From the NCBI GenBank assembly GCA_038503035.1, contig JAVSML010024342.1, positions 136,684 through 200,683 on the forward strand: a stretch of 64,000 nucleotides of DNA. The letters run 5' to 3'. The notes under the pieces are model-generated. The model saw only the letters and a list, made by a program, of their open reading frames with translations, was not told where the DNA came from and made no database searches. This document shows positions 22,725 through 34,868 of this stretch, in pieces. Each line of letters opens with the position of its first letter. Within the stretch, counting starts at the first letter, position 1. This DNA comes from Crocodylus rhombifer. Its lineage: Eukaryota; Chordata; Crocodylia; Crocodylidae. The position numbers and the translations under genes were made by a program.

Positions 22725-24060
22725 TTATGTAGTCAAAGAGGTGCTATTCTTTTGAGTGGGGGGGTTTGCCTTGTTGTTTTGTACCTGTCACGTTGTCTGA
22801 AGATAGTGTTAGTAATGACAAAGATGTGCTCTGCACACTTACTGAGTAAGAGCATGCTGTTGGAATTGGCCTTCGCCATTCCTTCATTCCCAACTTTGCC
22901 TCTCCACATATTAAAGTCCTGGCCAACTCTTGCATTGAAATCTCCAAGGAGGATGATCTTATCTGCTTTCAGGATGATGGTTAGGATTTCATCAAGGTCA
23001 GCATAAAACTGTTCTCTCTGTTCTTCCTTGGCATTGAGTGTTGGGGCATACACACTGATGATTGTAGCAAACTAATTGGTGGGGAGCTGAAGGCAGAGAA
23101 TCATGAAGCGCTCATTAATGCCAACAGGGAATTTAGTCATTTGGCTGACAATCTGGTTCTTAATAGCAAAAGCAATGTCATGTATTCACCTTCCATTTTC
23201 AGATTTCCATCTCCAGAAGAATATATATAGCCACCTCCCTCAGATGGCCTTTGTCTCCACATGTGGTCTCTTGATAAGAATAGTGATATCAATATTGTAT
23301 CACGAGGATGCAACGGACCTGTTTGTTTCAACCGCATTTTGAGTTCTCTGGAAGCAGCTATCCAGTCTGGTAAGATAAGATAGGACAGCCTATGTTTGGG
23401 GCACCTTTCCTAGCCTCCTCCCCATGAGGGGTGAGCAGAAGGGATCCTAAAAAGGACTGCTCAGTTATGATCACAGCTGTTGAATAGCCCTACTGTCCCA
23501 TTTCAAGGGTAAAGCAACCAACATGCAACTGTTGCTTGCATGTGAATCTGTACTGAGGGACACCCAGCAATCACTTAATCTGTCCTTATCACCATTTATC
23601 TGTCACTCCAGGACTTTGTAGAGGTTATGGGTATTGTTGATTTGTTATTGTGGTAGAAGTTGGATCCAGTGGGAGAAACCTGTGTGATTTTGTTTTATAT
23701 GAGGAGACTGTTGTGCACTGGCAACCACAGGGATCTTGGTAAAGGAGAAACCTGCATCCAGTGGCAAGGAGATCCAAGACAACTGGGGCTACTCTTCCAC
23801 TGCAGCCTTCATCCACCTTCACAGCTACTGAGAAGTATGCCTTCATCTACCTGTTCCACCATTGAGTCTTTATGTTGTGTTGGACTGCTCTTTGACTGAT
23901 AATTCACCTTTACCAGTCATGAGTAAATTTACCAGGTGTACAAGGCACCTGACGAGGTTGCTTTTAGGGCCACTGGTACACACAAGCCTTTTCACCCCAT
24001 CAAGGTGGCAGCCTTGATGTCTAGTAACCACATGTCTAGTGAACTGACAACATGCCATTC
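22725..24060 (-). mobile_element. LINE fragment with APE endonuclease (RTE / craniofacial-development-protein-2-like type)
   Basis: The best frame (22733-23053, - strand) reads 'MYAPTLNAKEEQREQFYADL', then 'LLGDFNARVGQDFN', then 'LLLLSKCAEHIFVITNTIFR', an endonuclease of the kind often annotated as craniofacial development protein 2-like. Upstream on the same strand, in shifted frames, are 'RYNIDITILI' and 'IAFAIKNQIVSQMTKFPVGI' (about 23300-23110). The region up to about 24060 looks like the element's 5' part. The sequence stops inside the endonuclease at about 22725; RT and 3' end are absent, which is the reverse of ordinary 5' truncation. Broken by stops. The RTE assignment is from memory of related proteins. 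Confidence 0.72.
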
Positions 24061-24928
24061 ATTTCTATACCTATGCATGTTTATATATAAACCTTCCTGT
24101 GAATATCTTATTGAGAAGAATCCTAATTTTAAATAATGAATAATAGAATCCCTATAATTACTGTAATTTAGAAAAAGAGGGGGATCAAAGTACAACATTC
24201 CAAAATCCGCCCAATACATCTGGAGATGTCTACTGAAACCACTTGGATAATCTCAAATATTTAGGAAATGCATGGATCAGTGTTTGTTACTTCTAGTTAT
24301 TTCCAATTTTTAAATGAATCTTAATTTCTCTGGTTTTATTAGGCTCATTTTTTTAACACAAAGTGTAGAGAAACTAATCATAGCTTCTATGTACTGGTGG
24401 TATTACAGGAGAATAGTGAAGATAAATATAGTAAGTCTTAAATGTGATCATAAAATATAATAATGGGGTTTCAACATGTGATCATGAAAGAGGAAGAAGA
24501 CTGTATAATTGAAATTAGCATGTTTGAACAATAATATAAGATTACACATGAAGTAAAATGTATAGTTTATAATTTACAGATGAAATCATTTATCCTACAA
24601 CTTGTCCTTATATTTTGGAAAGGATCAAGTCTGATATACTAAATATAATTATTCAGATTTTTCTTTTTAATTTCAAGAATTGAAGTTAAGTATTCATGAA
24701 AGATGCTATATTCACAGACAAAAAAAGTCAAAATGAAAAAAAAGATTTTCTGAGAAAGGATTTCCAGAAAAATTGCTTTGACAACCTGAAACAGATTTTT
24801 CAGCTTGTTGATTGACAGAAGGTGGGCATAGAGGTGTAGAAAGTTCCTTTTATACCCTGGGCAAAGCAGGTAGGCAGAGAAATGGATAGGGGCAGAACCA
24901 GGGGGTGTGCAGTGGTGCAGTTGTACCC
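24061..24928. other. Unassigned AT-rich sequence
   Basis: No recognised coding or repeat features were found. Confidence 0.55.
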
Positions 24929-24936
24929 CTCTTTGA
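24929..24936. repeat. 8-bp target-site duplication, left (CTCTTTGA)
   Basis: Exact match to 29600-29607 on the other side of the hAT element. Eight bases is the standard hAT duplication length. Confidence 0.92.
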
Positions 24937-25844
24937 TAGGGCTGTGTGCAGTTTCACCTGCTGTTTCTTTTAAACACTGTTTTGAATCATTTCAAGCTCA
25001 AAATAGCAAAATTAAAATGAAATGAAGGGCTTCAAAACAGCCTTGAAATGAAATAAAGGTAATCAAAATGTTTCAAGTTTCAAAGCTCAAGATGAGCTTG
25101 CTGGCAGGGAAACAAAGTAAGGAGAGGGAGGGAGAAGTGGGGGAAAGGACTACAATGACTGTGTAGCTGGCCAGTGACTGTGAGCCTTCCCTGAGGTCCC
25201 TACCAATCCCAGTGCTCTGGGAGAAGGATAGAAAAACAGCAGAAAAGGCAACATTGTTTGAACTGGTATGCTTTCTCCCTTTTGGGTCTGACAGTTACTG
25301 AGCTATCTTCTAGCAGCTCAGGAGTATTAGCCAACAAGGGCTGCTACTACTATGATTGATTTGAATGATTTCCTACTTGCTAGCCTATCAAGTGGGATTC
25401 CACAATACTTTTTGCTTTATCTAGACCCTTTTATTTTATTATAATATTCATTGATTTTATTCTTTTCAACTTTATAATTATATTGGATATTTACATTATA
25501 AAATTTATATAAGAAAGCAGATACATTTATATATTTCTATAAAAACAAGACACTATGAAACAACATGAAGCATGATGGAAAGGCAGCTGGCAAGCCTTCA
25601 CAGTGGGTGGAGGAGGGAGAGGTGTAAGCTCCCCTCCCCCAAAAAGAGAGATGGTTTCTTTTCTAGAACTAGTGGGGAATGAGGCTTCCAGAAGCAGCAA
25701 GGAGAGGAAAGCAGTGCCGCTGCCACTGCCTGGGCCTAAGACTGCATCCCCTCCAAGAGCAACAGCCATAACCCCACCCCCCAACACCACCATGACAACA
25801 AGCAGCAGCACCAGCATGACGGTTTCCTTCCATTTTTACTTCTG

Positions 25845-27930
25845 ATGCTGAGTCTTCCAGTGGCAGAGGAAGAACTGGAGCTGGAGCTGGATCTGAGTGC
25901 CAGAGCAAGGCAAATTATGGGGAAAGAGGGGAAATCTGCTGAGTTTGTGCTCCACACTCCTCAAGTTTCCTATAGAGCCAAGTCTCTTTCCCCAGAAGGC
26001 ACTTCAGAGGAGGCTGAGGTTGAGGATGTGGAGGCAAGCAGCTCAGCTGAGTCTGCTCCTCCTGTTGCTGTGCCTATGCCTGCTGAGGAGGGCAAATTAT
26101 ACCATCCACACATGCACCCACACCTCAGAAGTGAGTGAGTACTGTGGTCTGGGATCATTTTGAACTGGCAGATCATCCCATATATGCTATCTTCCTGCAC
26201 TACCAAGCCAAAACCAGCCAGGACAAGGGAACAAAACACATGAGCACCATGGGGGTGCTGATGCATCTCTGCAGGCACCACCCCCTTGCTCCTCCAAGCC
26301 TAGCACCAGTGGCAGCATGCCCAAAGTGAAGTCCACTCTCACTCCAAAGCTCCTGTTCCCCCAAAGCAGAGGCAGGCCACCCTGGAACAGTCAGGGAAAG
26401 TGTAGACAGAAAGGGGGGCTTGTTGCAAGGGTGAGCAAGATCACCCAGAGCAGTGGGGAGATGCTTGCTGTGGATGGCCAGCCCTTCTCCTTAGTTGAGT
26501 GACCAGGGTTCAGGTGGCTCATGGTGCTTAGGGCTTCATCCTACCAACTGCCTGCATACACCACCTTCAGCAGGACAGTGGTGCCCTCCTTGTATGGGGC
26601 ATGCAGGGAGTACTTGAGAAAGGAGCTGCACAAGGCAGGTCTGCAAGAGGCCTTAAACTTTACCTCCGACATTTGGAGCCGCTGGGGTGGAGATCACGCC
26701 TACCTCTCCCTCAAAGGGCACTGGAGTGACCAATCAGGCCATCAGTGGACTATCCTTCAAGCGGACATTATGGATGAGTCCCACACAGCAACAGACATCA
26801 TGAGGGGCATGAACTGCTTGGTGCAGGGGTGGCTCAGTGGGCATGGCAAGCTCACCCACAGGATCACATTCACTGACAATGGGACTAATATAGTCAAGGT
26901 GGTCCATGATGCCAACTTTGTTGGCATCCACTGTGTGGCACACAGGTTCCACCTCATAGTCAGGGACGCCTTGGAGGGGGACATGGCTGCTGGTGACAGC
27001 ACCAGCAAGCTCATTTTGAAATGCAGGAAGGTGGCAGGCTACTTCCACCAGTGCATCAAGGAGCAAGATGCTGTGGGACAAAGAAATAGAGCTAAAGGTC
27101 CCACAGCACAGCAGAGCACAAAATCATGCAGGAGATGGAGACTCAGTGAAACTCCACATATCTGGTGCTTGAGAGGCTGGTGAGCAATAGAAGGCCATCC
27201 ATGAGATGACCTTGCTTGGGGAGATTGGGATCAGTGGCTCCCTTAACAGATCTGAATCTGATACTGTCTCCCAGATCTTGGTGGTCCTCAAGGCCACCGA
27301 GACCCTCAGTGTTGGTGATGCCCTCCTTAGCCAGGTGATCCCCATAGTGAGGGAAATTCAGAGCCAAATGGAGAGCTTCCAAGGGATCAGTATTCCTGGC
27401 TGAGGCAAGTTGCTGTCACCAGACATCCAAGCACTGGTGAAGCGGCTGAAAGAGGACATCAGGAAATAGTATGGTCTGCATGCTGGCTGCCACATGTGAC
27501 CTAAGAGTGAAGGGCAGTGTATGCAGCAGCCAAACCCTCTATCAGTGGACAAAGGTGCTGGTGAAGACAGTCAAGGAGGCAGAACAGTGGAGGTGGGGGG
27601 AAGTGGAAGAAGGGGATCCACTCTCCCATGCTAGCACGCCATCCACCAGCCAGTCTCCTTCTCCACCACTTTGCCAGTGTGGGCCAAGTGCATGGCTTCA
27701 ATGATGGGGTCGATGGTGACTAGATCTGGCCATGGTTGCCCAAGGACACCTGTCCTGTCCACTGACGAGTGTTCCAAGTGAGAGGTTGTTAAATATTGCT
27801 TAGTATGTAGTGACACCTCACTGTACCTGCTTGGATTCTGGTTAGGTGGAGAAGCTGGTATTCCTCAAGGTGAACCACCCACTGCTGCGGTTCCCCAAGC
27901 TCCAGGTGCAGACAGAGTGCTTGCCACCCT
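25845..27930 (+). pseudogene. hAT transposase, ZBED-like (decayed, copy 1)
   Basis: An acidic N-terminal part (25845-26138) precedes a BED zinc finger (about 26140-26290, 'VWDHFELADHPIYAIFLHYQ' to the His pair 'HLCRHH'). The two Cys expected at 'AxCxxC' read Phe and Tyr. The catalytic core follows: 'NFTSDIWSRWGG' (first Asp, about 26660), 'ITFTDNGTNIVKVVHDAN' (second Asp, about 26875) and 'IHCVAHRFHLIVRDAL' (C..H motif). Near the C-terminus, 'SVPSERLLNIA' (about 27760) carries the Ser-Glu of the dimerisation region, and 'VEKLVFLKVNHPLLRFPKLQ' ends the protein at about 27910. Stops at about 26502 and 27181 and several frame changes break it. The longest open piece is 220 codons (26521-27183). 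Confidence 0.9.
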
Positions 27931-28373
27931 TCTCACGCCATCCACACCTATTTCCTTTTTTCATTTTTAAAAAACAGTTAATGTCCCACTCTCAGAGCTG
28001 ATGGGGGCACTCACTGCATCACCAGTCAGCAGGGAAAGAACATGTCCCTGCTGAGCTTCCATGCCAGGATGAACTTGAAGGTATGGGGCTATGAGGAAGG
28101 TCCTGGGCATGATCACTAAAACTACACTCTGCCAGGGCCTTGTGGTAATGCTTGTGGTGCAGCAACCCCAGGAAATGCCAGGACCAAGGATCCCCCAGGA
28201 GAAAGGCTGGTAGGAGGCACCATAACCTCCATCCACCACACGCAAGCACACAGTCCTGGCTGGGGAAAGTCCAGACCCATCATGTCTTTGACAGGCCTGA
28301 GGCTTGCTGGTTGCAGTGGAGTTGTGAGGCTGTAGGTGAGCTCAGCTTTGCTGCCTGGGATGCCAGATTTCAG

Positions 28374-28690
28374 GTTGAAAAGCCTTCATCAGGCTGACGA
28401 AGCACCTGCAGTTGGTATGTGTGCTGTTCCTGGATGGAAGACATAGTAAAGAAGCCAGACACTGACACACAATGCAGGCAAGAAAGCCAGTCACTGAAAA
28501 TGGAAATGGATGCAGCAGGGGTGAGGGACAGGCTGGGAGGTGGGGTGGGGGAAGGGGATGTAACAGCACAGGTAAAAGTGGAGATGTACCTGGGGAGTCA
28601 GATGTCCAGCAGGTTGTAATGTCATAAATTCAATGCCTATGTTGAGTCCATGAGTTTCTCAGCCTGACAAAGGGTTTTTCAACTCAAAAG
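28374..28690 (+). repeat. Foldback sequence embedded in hAT copy 1
   Basis: 'GTTGAAAAGCCTTCATCAGG' at 28374 is inverted relative to 'CCTGACAAAGGGTTTTTCAAC' at about 28660. The intervening 260 bp matches two arms found in the second hAT element (60715-61020 on + and 61325-61660 on -). In this copy the right arm is only about 40 bp. No coding sense. Confidence 0.7.
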
Positions 28691-29039
28691 TTTGCTGAGA
28701 TATATTTCTGTAACTATTCAGTTGGTCTGTTAAAACATACCAGAGTAGTTTGACCCAAAGGAAAAGACCTCATCTGCCAGTGCAATGTCAGATAAGCACC
28801 ACACCAGAAGGACACAGGGCCCTGGGAACATCTAAGCCCCAGGCTGGGGTGGGCAGATGGAGTCCTCTGGAAGCTTCTGGAGAAGCTCCTGCAAGGGACC
28901 AAAGAAAGGCTCTGTCAGTTTGGCTGCCTGAAATACTGTGCTGCTAAGTTATGTTATTACCTGTTGACATTTAAAGTGGTGGACTGAACTGAGGCTGTAG
29001 GGGAGGAGGGGACCTCATTGGGGCACACTACCATGTTGT

Positions 29040-29440
29040 GCAGTTTCCCAGGAACCCCTGTACCTATCTCCTCAAAACCTGGCAGGCTTCATGGCCTCAG
29101 CAGGGGCTACCATTCCAGCAGTTTTTACTCTGCTGTGCCTTAACACATACTTGACATGAGTTTTGCTTGTCAGCAGCTTCTGGTGCAGTTCCCCAGAAAC
29201 CCCTGCACCTATCATCTTGAAACTTGGAAGTATTTTTGGCTTTAGCAGGGGCTACCATGCTTTCAGTTTTCATCCCACCAACTTGACATACACATGTGAC
29301 ATGAGTTTTGCTTTCAAGACTTTGAGGTGCAGTTTCCCAGAAAGCCATGCACTTATCTCCCTGATGCCTGAAAAGATTCATGGCTTCAGAAGGGGCTACC
29401 ATCCCTGCATGTTTCTTCTGAATCAGCCAAGAAATGACCA
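29040..29440 (+). repeat. 3' subterminal tandem repeat of hAT copy 1, period about 145 bp
   Basis: Units begin at 'GCAGTTTCCCAGGAACCCC' (29040) and repeat at 29185 and 29330, giving a period of 145 bp. Each contains 'CACCTATCTCC', 'GGCTTCAG.AGGGGCTACCAT' and 'ACATGAGTTTTGCTT' with substitutions. About 2.8 units are present before the terminal region. The same unit occurs in the other hAT copy. Confidence 0.85.
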
Positions 29441-29599
29441 AACTAGAAGCAGTTTCATGCTTCCCCATTATAGCCTATGGGCAAAACATCAAAACAACTA
29501 AACAGTTTCAACAAAACAAGAGTGCTTTCAAAATGAAATGAAACACTGCCCCATTGAAATGGAAGTTGAAATGGAATGGTGCTGTTTTGCACAGCCCAA

Positions 29600-29607
29600 C
29601 TCTTTGA
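29600..29607. repeat. 8-bp target-site duplication, right (CTCTTTGA)
   Basis: Identical to 24929-24936. Confidence 0.92.
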
Positions 29608-31560
29608 TTCCTAGACCACCCAAATTTTTAAAAAACCACCTGCCTGGCAGCAGCATTTCTATTTTAGGAGCAATGAGGGAGTCACTTGACTTCATGACTC
29701 ATTATAATCTACCTGATTCTTTCTAAACTCTTCATTCCACAGTTGTTAACACCCCCCCCCATCCTTTTTTAATGGCCTTGATGTTCCACTAATCAAACTA
29801 CCCTTTCTTCTGCAATTCTGCTGTCTGTTAGCTGCACCTCTTAATGTAGCTCTTATTTCACAGCCCTGCAGACTGTTTTTAACTCTAGCTATAAACATTA
29901 ACTCAGATATGGAAATAACTTTCAGTGAAACATTGGATACACCATCAAGTTGCTGAAGGCTAGATTTTGCTTTATGGATATGAAAGGGAGGTACATTTAA
30001 TTCTAGTTAAAAACTGGAAAAAAGAAACAACATCTTTTGATTATTTTTGCTTAGTTTGTTGGGTTTTATACATAATATATGACACAGCAAATTAATGCAC
30101 ATTATAGTAAAGTTTTATTTGCTTTTGCTTTGATCTTAAACTGAATAATATAGGCCTAGACCCCTAGCATATTAATAGCATGTCTAGTTTCTTTTCACCA
30201 GAAGACAAAGGGGTGTTGTGTTATGTCTGATGATGCACCACACCAGCTTCACCCTGCCTTTTCCAAATCCTAGATTCACCCATGGAAAAGGGGATGCCAA
30301 ATGCTGGAGAGCAGGGGGTAAGGGAGGGCAGGGAGGTGGAGCTAGGGGTCCCACAATCTGTCAGTGGCTGCTTCTGCTTTGGCAACATGTTCTCAGGTGG
30401 CGTGGCTGCATGACGGACTTGCCCACACTGACTGTAGCAGTCCCTGCAGCATGGACTCCCTGAGGCTTTTCAGCCTGGCAACACCTGTAAATCCTCACAT
30501 GAACCTGGTAGCCCATTGGCTCATTGTTAGATATGCTACTGTTTTGCCAGGAAGAGTTGGGTCAATTCCATTGTCAAGAAACATTAATGTTAGCTATTGG
30601 TAACTATCCCTGCTTTCTATTTTCCTGGCCACTATGTAAGTAGGAAATGAATCTGATGAACCTTCCTCATGGGTAGTTCGACATTCAGCTCACCTCAACT
30701 CCAGCAGAAAATACCTTTTCCCTGCTAAATAGATATAGCCTATTTGAAATGTAGTGAAAAGATTATTTCCCATCAAAATCCTTTTGACAGAAAATTTCCA
30801 GGAAAATCTTGCTTGCAACACCTGGTTAAGATTATTTGAGTAACTGCAGACTTGGTGAGCACTCAAATGAGATTTGTTCCTTTGCAATAACCCAACCACA
30901 AACTTCTCATGAATGGACTATGGCCCTATCTGTATGATAAAATATGAATTTAGGAGAAGAACTGTGAAGGCAACTCTCTTGCCTACATGTCCTAATCTTT
31001 ATTTTTCTAAATAAAAGAAGTAAATGGTCTTTTTTTCCACTTTTCATAATTTATGTAAAATGAAAGCAAATAGTCTGCACAAACTTCACATCTCCAGCAT
31101 AACTCCATGGTAAGTTTTTATTGTTTCTTCAGGTATATGTGGAGCAGCATAAATTTTATTATCTTTTTATGTACTTCTCTAGCATTTTCCATCTATGTTT
31201 CTTGCCATTATAGATGAAAATCCAATACACGATGGAGGAAACAGTTACCAAGATATCAGAATATATATTTCCCTACAAGAAGGGAATGCGAATGTGAGAG
31301 TCCTGAAAATGTTGCCCTGAGGGGTTAGGCCAACACTCAGGATCTCAATATTGTGCTGTTAGACAGGAGGTCATGGTATACAACTGCACATGCACACAAA
31401 ACTCAATTAAGCACACACACACTAGGTGCGTACACCCCTATTAGGCATACAAACTCACACTACCAGCTAAGGCTCATACACTATACTCCCCAAAAGTTAG
31501 ACACAGATCACTAACTCATAAATCATGCACACAATGCCATATATACTAACAAAACCTTCA
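29608..31560. other. Unassigned sequence with a CA-rich patch
   Basis: No recognised coding region or element was found. A CA-rich microsatellite-like patch lies at about 31380-31480. A C run occurs at 29751-29760. Confidence 0.5.
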
Positions 31561-31836
31561 ACTTCCCACTCAAAAAAAAAAAAGCAAAAAAGCAGCCTGG
31601 TGACGGGCCAGGACGCGGCCTGAGCTGGAAGTTGTAGTCCGACACTGAGCCCGCCCAGTCGCCCAGGCCGATCATGACATCAGAGTCTGTATTTGAGACA
31701 GCCGTCCTCCACATGGCAGAGCACTCCCTCAAGGGCCCAGCGTGTCTCAAAGGCAGGCACTGCCCGCCGGAGCACAGCATGCTCAAACTCCAGTGAGAGG
31801 CACACCTGCACCAGGAGGCAGAAAAGCCTCAGGGCG

Positions 31837-32894
31837 TCATCTGAGCCGGTCCCAGTGGCCCTTGAGGACAGCCAACTTGGCCTGACCCAGTAAGAAGTTG
31901 GCCAGGCAGATGGGGCCCTTCTCAGCCTCCCAATATGGGTAGGTGCACACGTAGGTGGTCTCCAAAAAGCTCCTGCCCAGAGCCTGCAGCAGTGGCTTGA
32001 GGGTGACAAAGAGTGGCTGCAGGCAGGGACAGTCAAGGAAGGCATGAAAGAGGGTCTCCTCAACACCCCCCAGGTAGGAGGAACAGGCTGTTGAGGTGGT
32101 TGGGTTAAAGTGGGACACAAACGTGCTAGTGGCTAGGATGCCATGCAGCAACTGCCACTGCAGGTCACCAGTCTTCTTCGCAGTTGGCAGCTTATACAAC
32201 GTGTGCCACACTGGGTGCACTGGTGGGGAATCTGGCAGCCCCAAGTGCCACGGTATATCGGGGCAGCCCACCAGCACTTGGGCATGGCAGACATAAACCA
32301 CCCAGGCATATAGATTTCTACTCAATGGAAAAGCAAAAGGGGCAAGCGTGTCACTGTCAGGAGGCACAGGGAGCATCAGCAAGGTGCCAGGGCCACCGGC
32401 CAGCTTGCTGGCCATGGCTGGGGTGACTGGTAAAGCCTCACTTGGGGCATCCTCAGTGCAGGGGACCTGGCCTGCGTGGAGATGGTCATCCAGGGTGTTT
32501 GCTGCCTCCAATGGGAGGCAGCCCGGATGTCACACAGGAGACGGCCCACGCTGCGGACAGAGTGCATGCCAAGCCAGGTGGTCAAGGCCTTGGGAGAGAG
32601 CCAGGCTGACTGAGCAGGGTCAAGGAGATGGCTCAGGTGGAGAACACGTGCCTGAATGAGAATGGCCGTGAGACTGGCAGAGGCCAGGCTCGGCACAGAG
32701 CGCCTCAGAGCTGGATTGTGCACCTGGGGTTCCCTTAGCAACTGCGGGAACTGCAAGTGACGGGCCTGGGACTGGAGGTGTAAAGTGGTTTGCAAGGCTT
32801 GTACCATGCCATGGTAAAAAGCCGGAAGCACCGCCCAGTTCAAAAGCGTAAGGTCCAACAGGAAGACCTCCCGGTCAAAGCTGAGGGTCCCCAC
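31837..32894 (-). pseudogene. Tx1-like LINE ORF2 C-terminal region
   Basis: The segments 32376-32894 (172 codons) and 31837-32511 (224 codons) encode the region downstream of RT. The second contains 'VWHTLYKLPTAKKTGDLQWQ', then 'LLHGILATSTFVSHFNP', then 'ETLFHAFLDCPCLQPLF'. This is the zinc-binding-like C-terminal region of Tx1-type ORF2 (zf-RVT-like), with 'W.LL..I....F..' and 'H.F..C' spacing but incomplete Cys ligands. The final ORF2 codons lie near 31690. Confidence 0.8.
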
Positions 32895-33376
32895 CCTCTG
32901 CAGAAACTGGCACTCCAGTTGTTGCCAAGGTAGGTGCTCCTCGCTGTACAGGAGTCATTGAAGAGCCTGCAGGCAGAAGGTGACCACCTTGCTCACAAGG
33001 TCAACCAAACTCTGGCCCCACTCAGCTACAGGTAGGTAAAGGACAGCTCATGGGAGCCAGTGGCACCCATCCCAGGGGGAAAAAAAAAAAAACGCTGACC
33101 AGGAGGTGCTGAAGTCTCTCGAGTAGGTCCTTTGGCAGACTGAATACGGTGCACCGGTGCCACAAGGTCACTGCCACTAGGTTGTTCACGATGAGGACAC
33201 ATCCATGGTAGGAGAGGCTGGGTAGGCACCAGTGCCATCTTTGTAGGCAGGCCTCCACTCCTTCCTCAAGGCCATCCCAGTTGCACACCATGAAGGTCAA
33301 TGGCCCTAGGAACATGCCCAGGATCTTAAGGCCCTCACGGCCCCCCTGGCAAATCGGGGGGGGGGGTCATGGTGAT

Positions 33377-34868
33377 CTATGCACCAAGTAACAGGGGATC
33401 ACTCTTGGCCCAGTTGATATGGGCCAAAGAGGTGCATTCGTAGGCTTGCTGGCAGGCTGTCAGGGCTTCCACGTCTTCCTGGGTGTTAAGGAAGATGGTC
33501 ATGTTGTCTGCATATGCTGATAACCAGACAATGGACAGGCCCATGGCTGGTGGCAGGGCAACACCGCTCAGGCAGTGCTGCAGTGCATGCAGCAGTGGCT
33601 CAATGGCCAGGGCATAAAGCATGCCCAACGGGGGCAGCCCTGATAAATGCCTCTGCGTACGGGGAATGGGGCACAGAGCAACCCATTCACCCTGAGCAGG
33701 CTGGAAGTGTCTCAATACAAGACCTGGAGGGCCTCGGTGGAAAGGGGCCCAAAGCCAAAGGCCTCCAGGGTCTAAAAGTGGTAGGCATGGTCCACCTGGT
33801 CAAAGGCTTTCTCCCAATCCAGAGAGATGAGGCCAATGTCTAGGCCAACAAGTTCACTGGCTGCAAGTAGGTCACACAGCAGAAACAGGTTGTCTTGGGT
33901 GGTTCTGCCCAGCACACAGTAGCTCTGCTCAGGCCCAGGGACAGAGGTCATGACAGCGCTGGCCACCCGTCTCCGCACTTTGGCCAGAATCTCGTAATCC
34001 GCACACAGCAGGGAGACTGGCCACCAGTTCTTAATGCAGACAAGGTCTCCTTTCTTGGGCAGCAGCATGAGCACTGCATGGCAGCAACTGATCGGCAAGA
34101 CCTTGTTTGCAAGACTCTCCTGGAAAACATGCAGGAGACAGGGGCCGAGAAGAGGCCAGAAAGTCTTGTAGAACTTAGCAGGTAACCCGTGAAGGCCTGG
34201 GACTTTGCCGGAGGCAAGGCCAGCTGCGGCTGCTGTCAGCTCTGCCAGATATGGTTCCTGCTCGAGCTCGCTGGCCTTCAGGGCACCAAGGCATGGCAGG
34301 CCCACATGGAGTTCCCGCGTGGCCTCAGGGCAGAACGGCTCAGCTGCAAACAGGTCACAATAGAAAGCAACAGCATGCTCATGTACATCACCTGGGTCAT
34401 TGATTACCTGGCCCTCAGGGGCTTGAGGTGATCTAAGACTTTGCTCACTGCCCGCCATTGCTCCAGGTTGAAGAAGCGGGTTGGGGCATCTGTTTTGGTC
34501 AGTTCTTGGCAGCGGGCACTGATCCTCACTCCATGGGCCACGCTCTCCACCAAGTCACACAGGCACTTCCTCTGGAACCAGAGGCTCTCGTGCAGCACCA
34601 CATCACTCCCGGCAGCCAGCAAGGCAGCCTTGAGCTCTACCACATCTTTCTCCAGCTCTCTGATATGGCAGTGCAGTTCATTAGTGCCCAGCTGAGTGTA
34701 CTGCTGGCAAAAAGCCCAGATCTGTACCTTGCCCACATCCCACCATAGCTTCCTGGAGGAGTAATTCAGTCTTGTGGCTTTCCAGTCCCACCAAATGTTG
34801 GCAAAGCAGTCCTGGAAGTAAGAGTCTTGAAGCAGGTCAACACTTAAACACCAATAGGGCGCTCGCAC
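33377..34868 (-). pseudogene. Tx1-like LINE reverse transcriptase, catalytic motif YADN
   Basis: Two open segments carry the RT core: 33772-34458 (228 codons, fingers and motif A 'ISLDWEKAFDQVDH') and 33377-33715 (112 codons, 'GMLYALAIEPLLHALQHCLS', then the catalytic loop). The loop at 33503-33514 reads YADN instead of YADD, so the second catalytic Asp is lost. The 'RQGCPLS' block expected just before is scrambled by a frameshift. A 154-codon segment at 34404-34868 covers the linker between endonuclease and RT. Confidence 0.87.

Larger units (their letters stand above)
24937..29599 (+). mobile_element. Complete hAT DNA transposon with BED-finger transposase (copy 1)
   Basis: A 4,663-bp element bounded by exact 8-bp duplications. 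The left end TAGGGCTGTGTGCAG and the right end CTGTTTTGCACAGCCCAA are imperfect terminal inverted repeats with the consensus GGGCTGTGC. Contents in order: a non-coding 5' region (24937-25840), transposase (about 25845-27930), a non-coding block that includes a foldback sequence (28374-28690), and a 3' subterminal tandem repeat (29040-29440). The transposase has frameshifts and stops, so the copy is inactive, but its boundaries are intact. A second member lies on the - strand from 59.3 kb, and a fragment lies at 3.06 kb. Confidence 0.93.

Noticed and set aside
31380..31480. LTR or regulatory element at the CA-rich patch
   Set aside because: It has only simple CA-type repetition, with no boundaries or duplications.
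33514..34748. Several 80-109 codon frames on the + strand over the Tx1 RT
   Set aside because: Antisense shadows of the GC-rich Tx1 coding strand.
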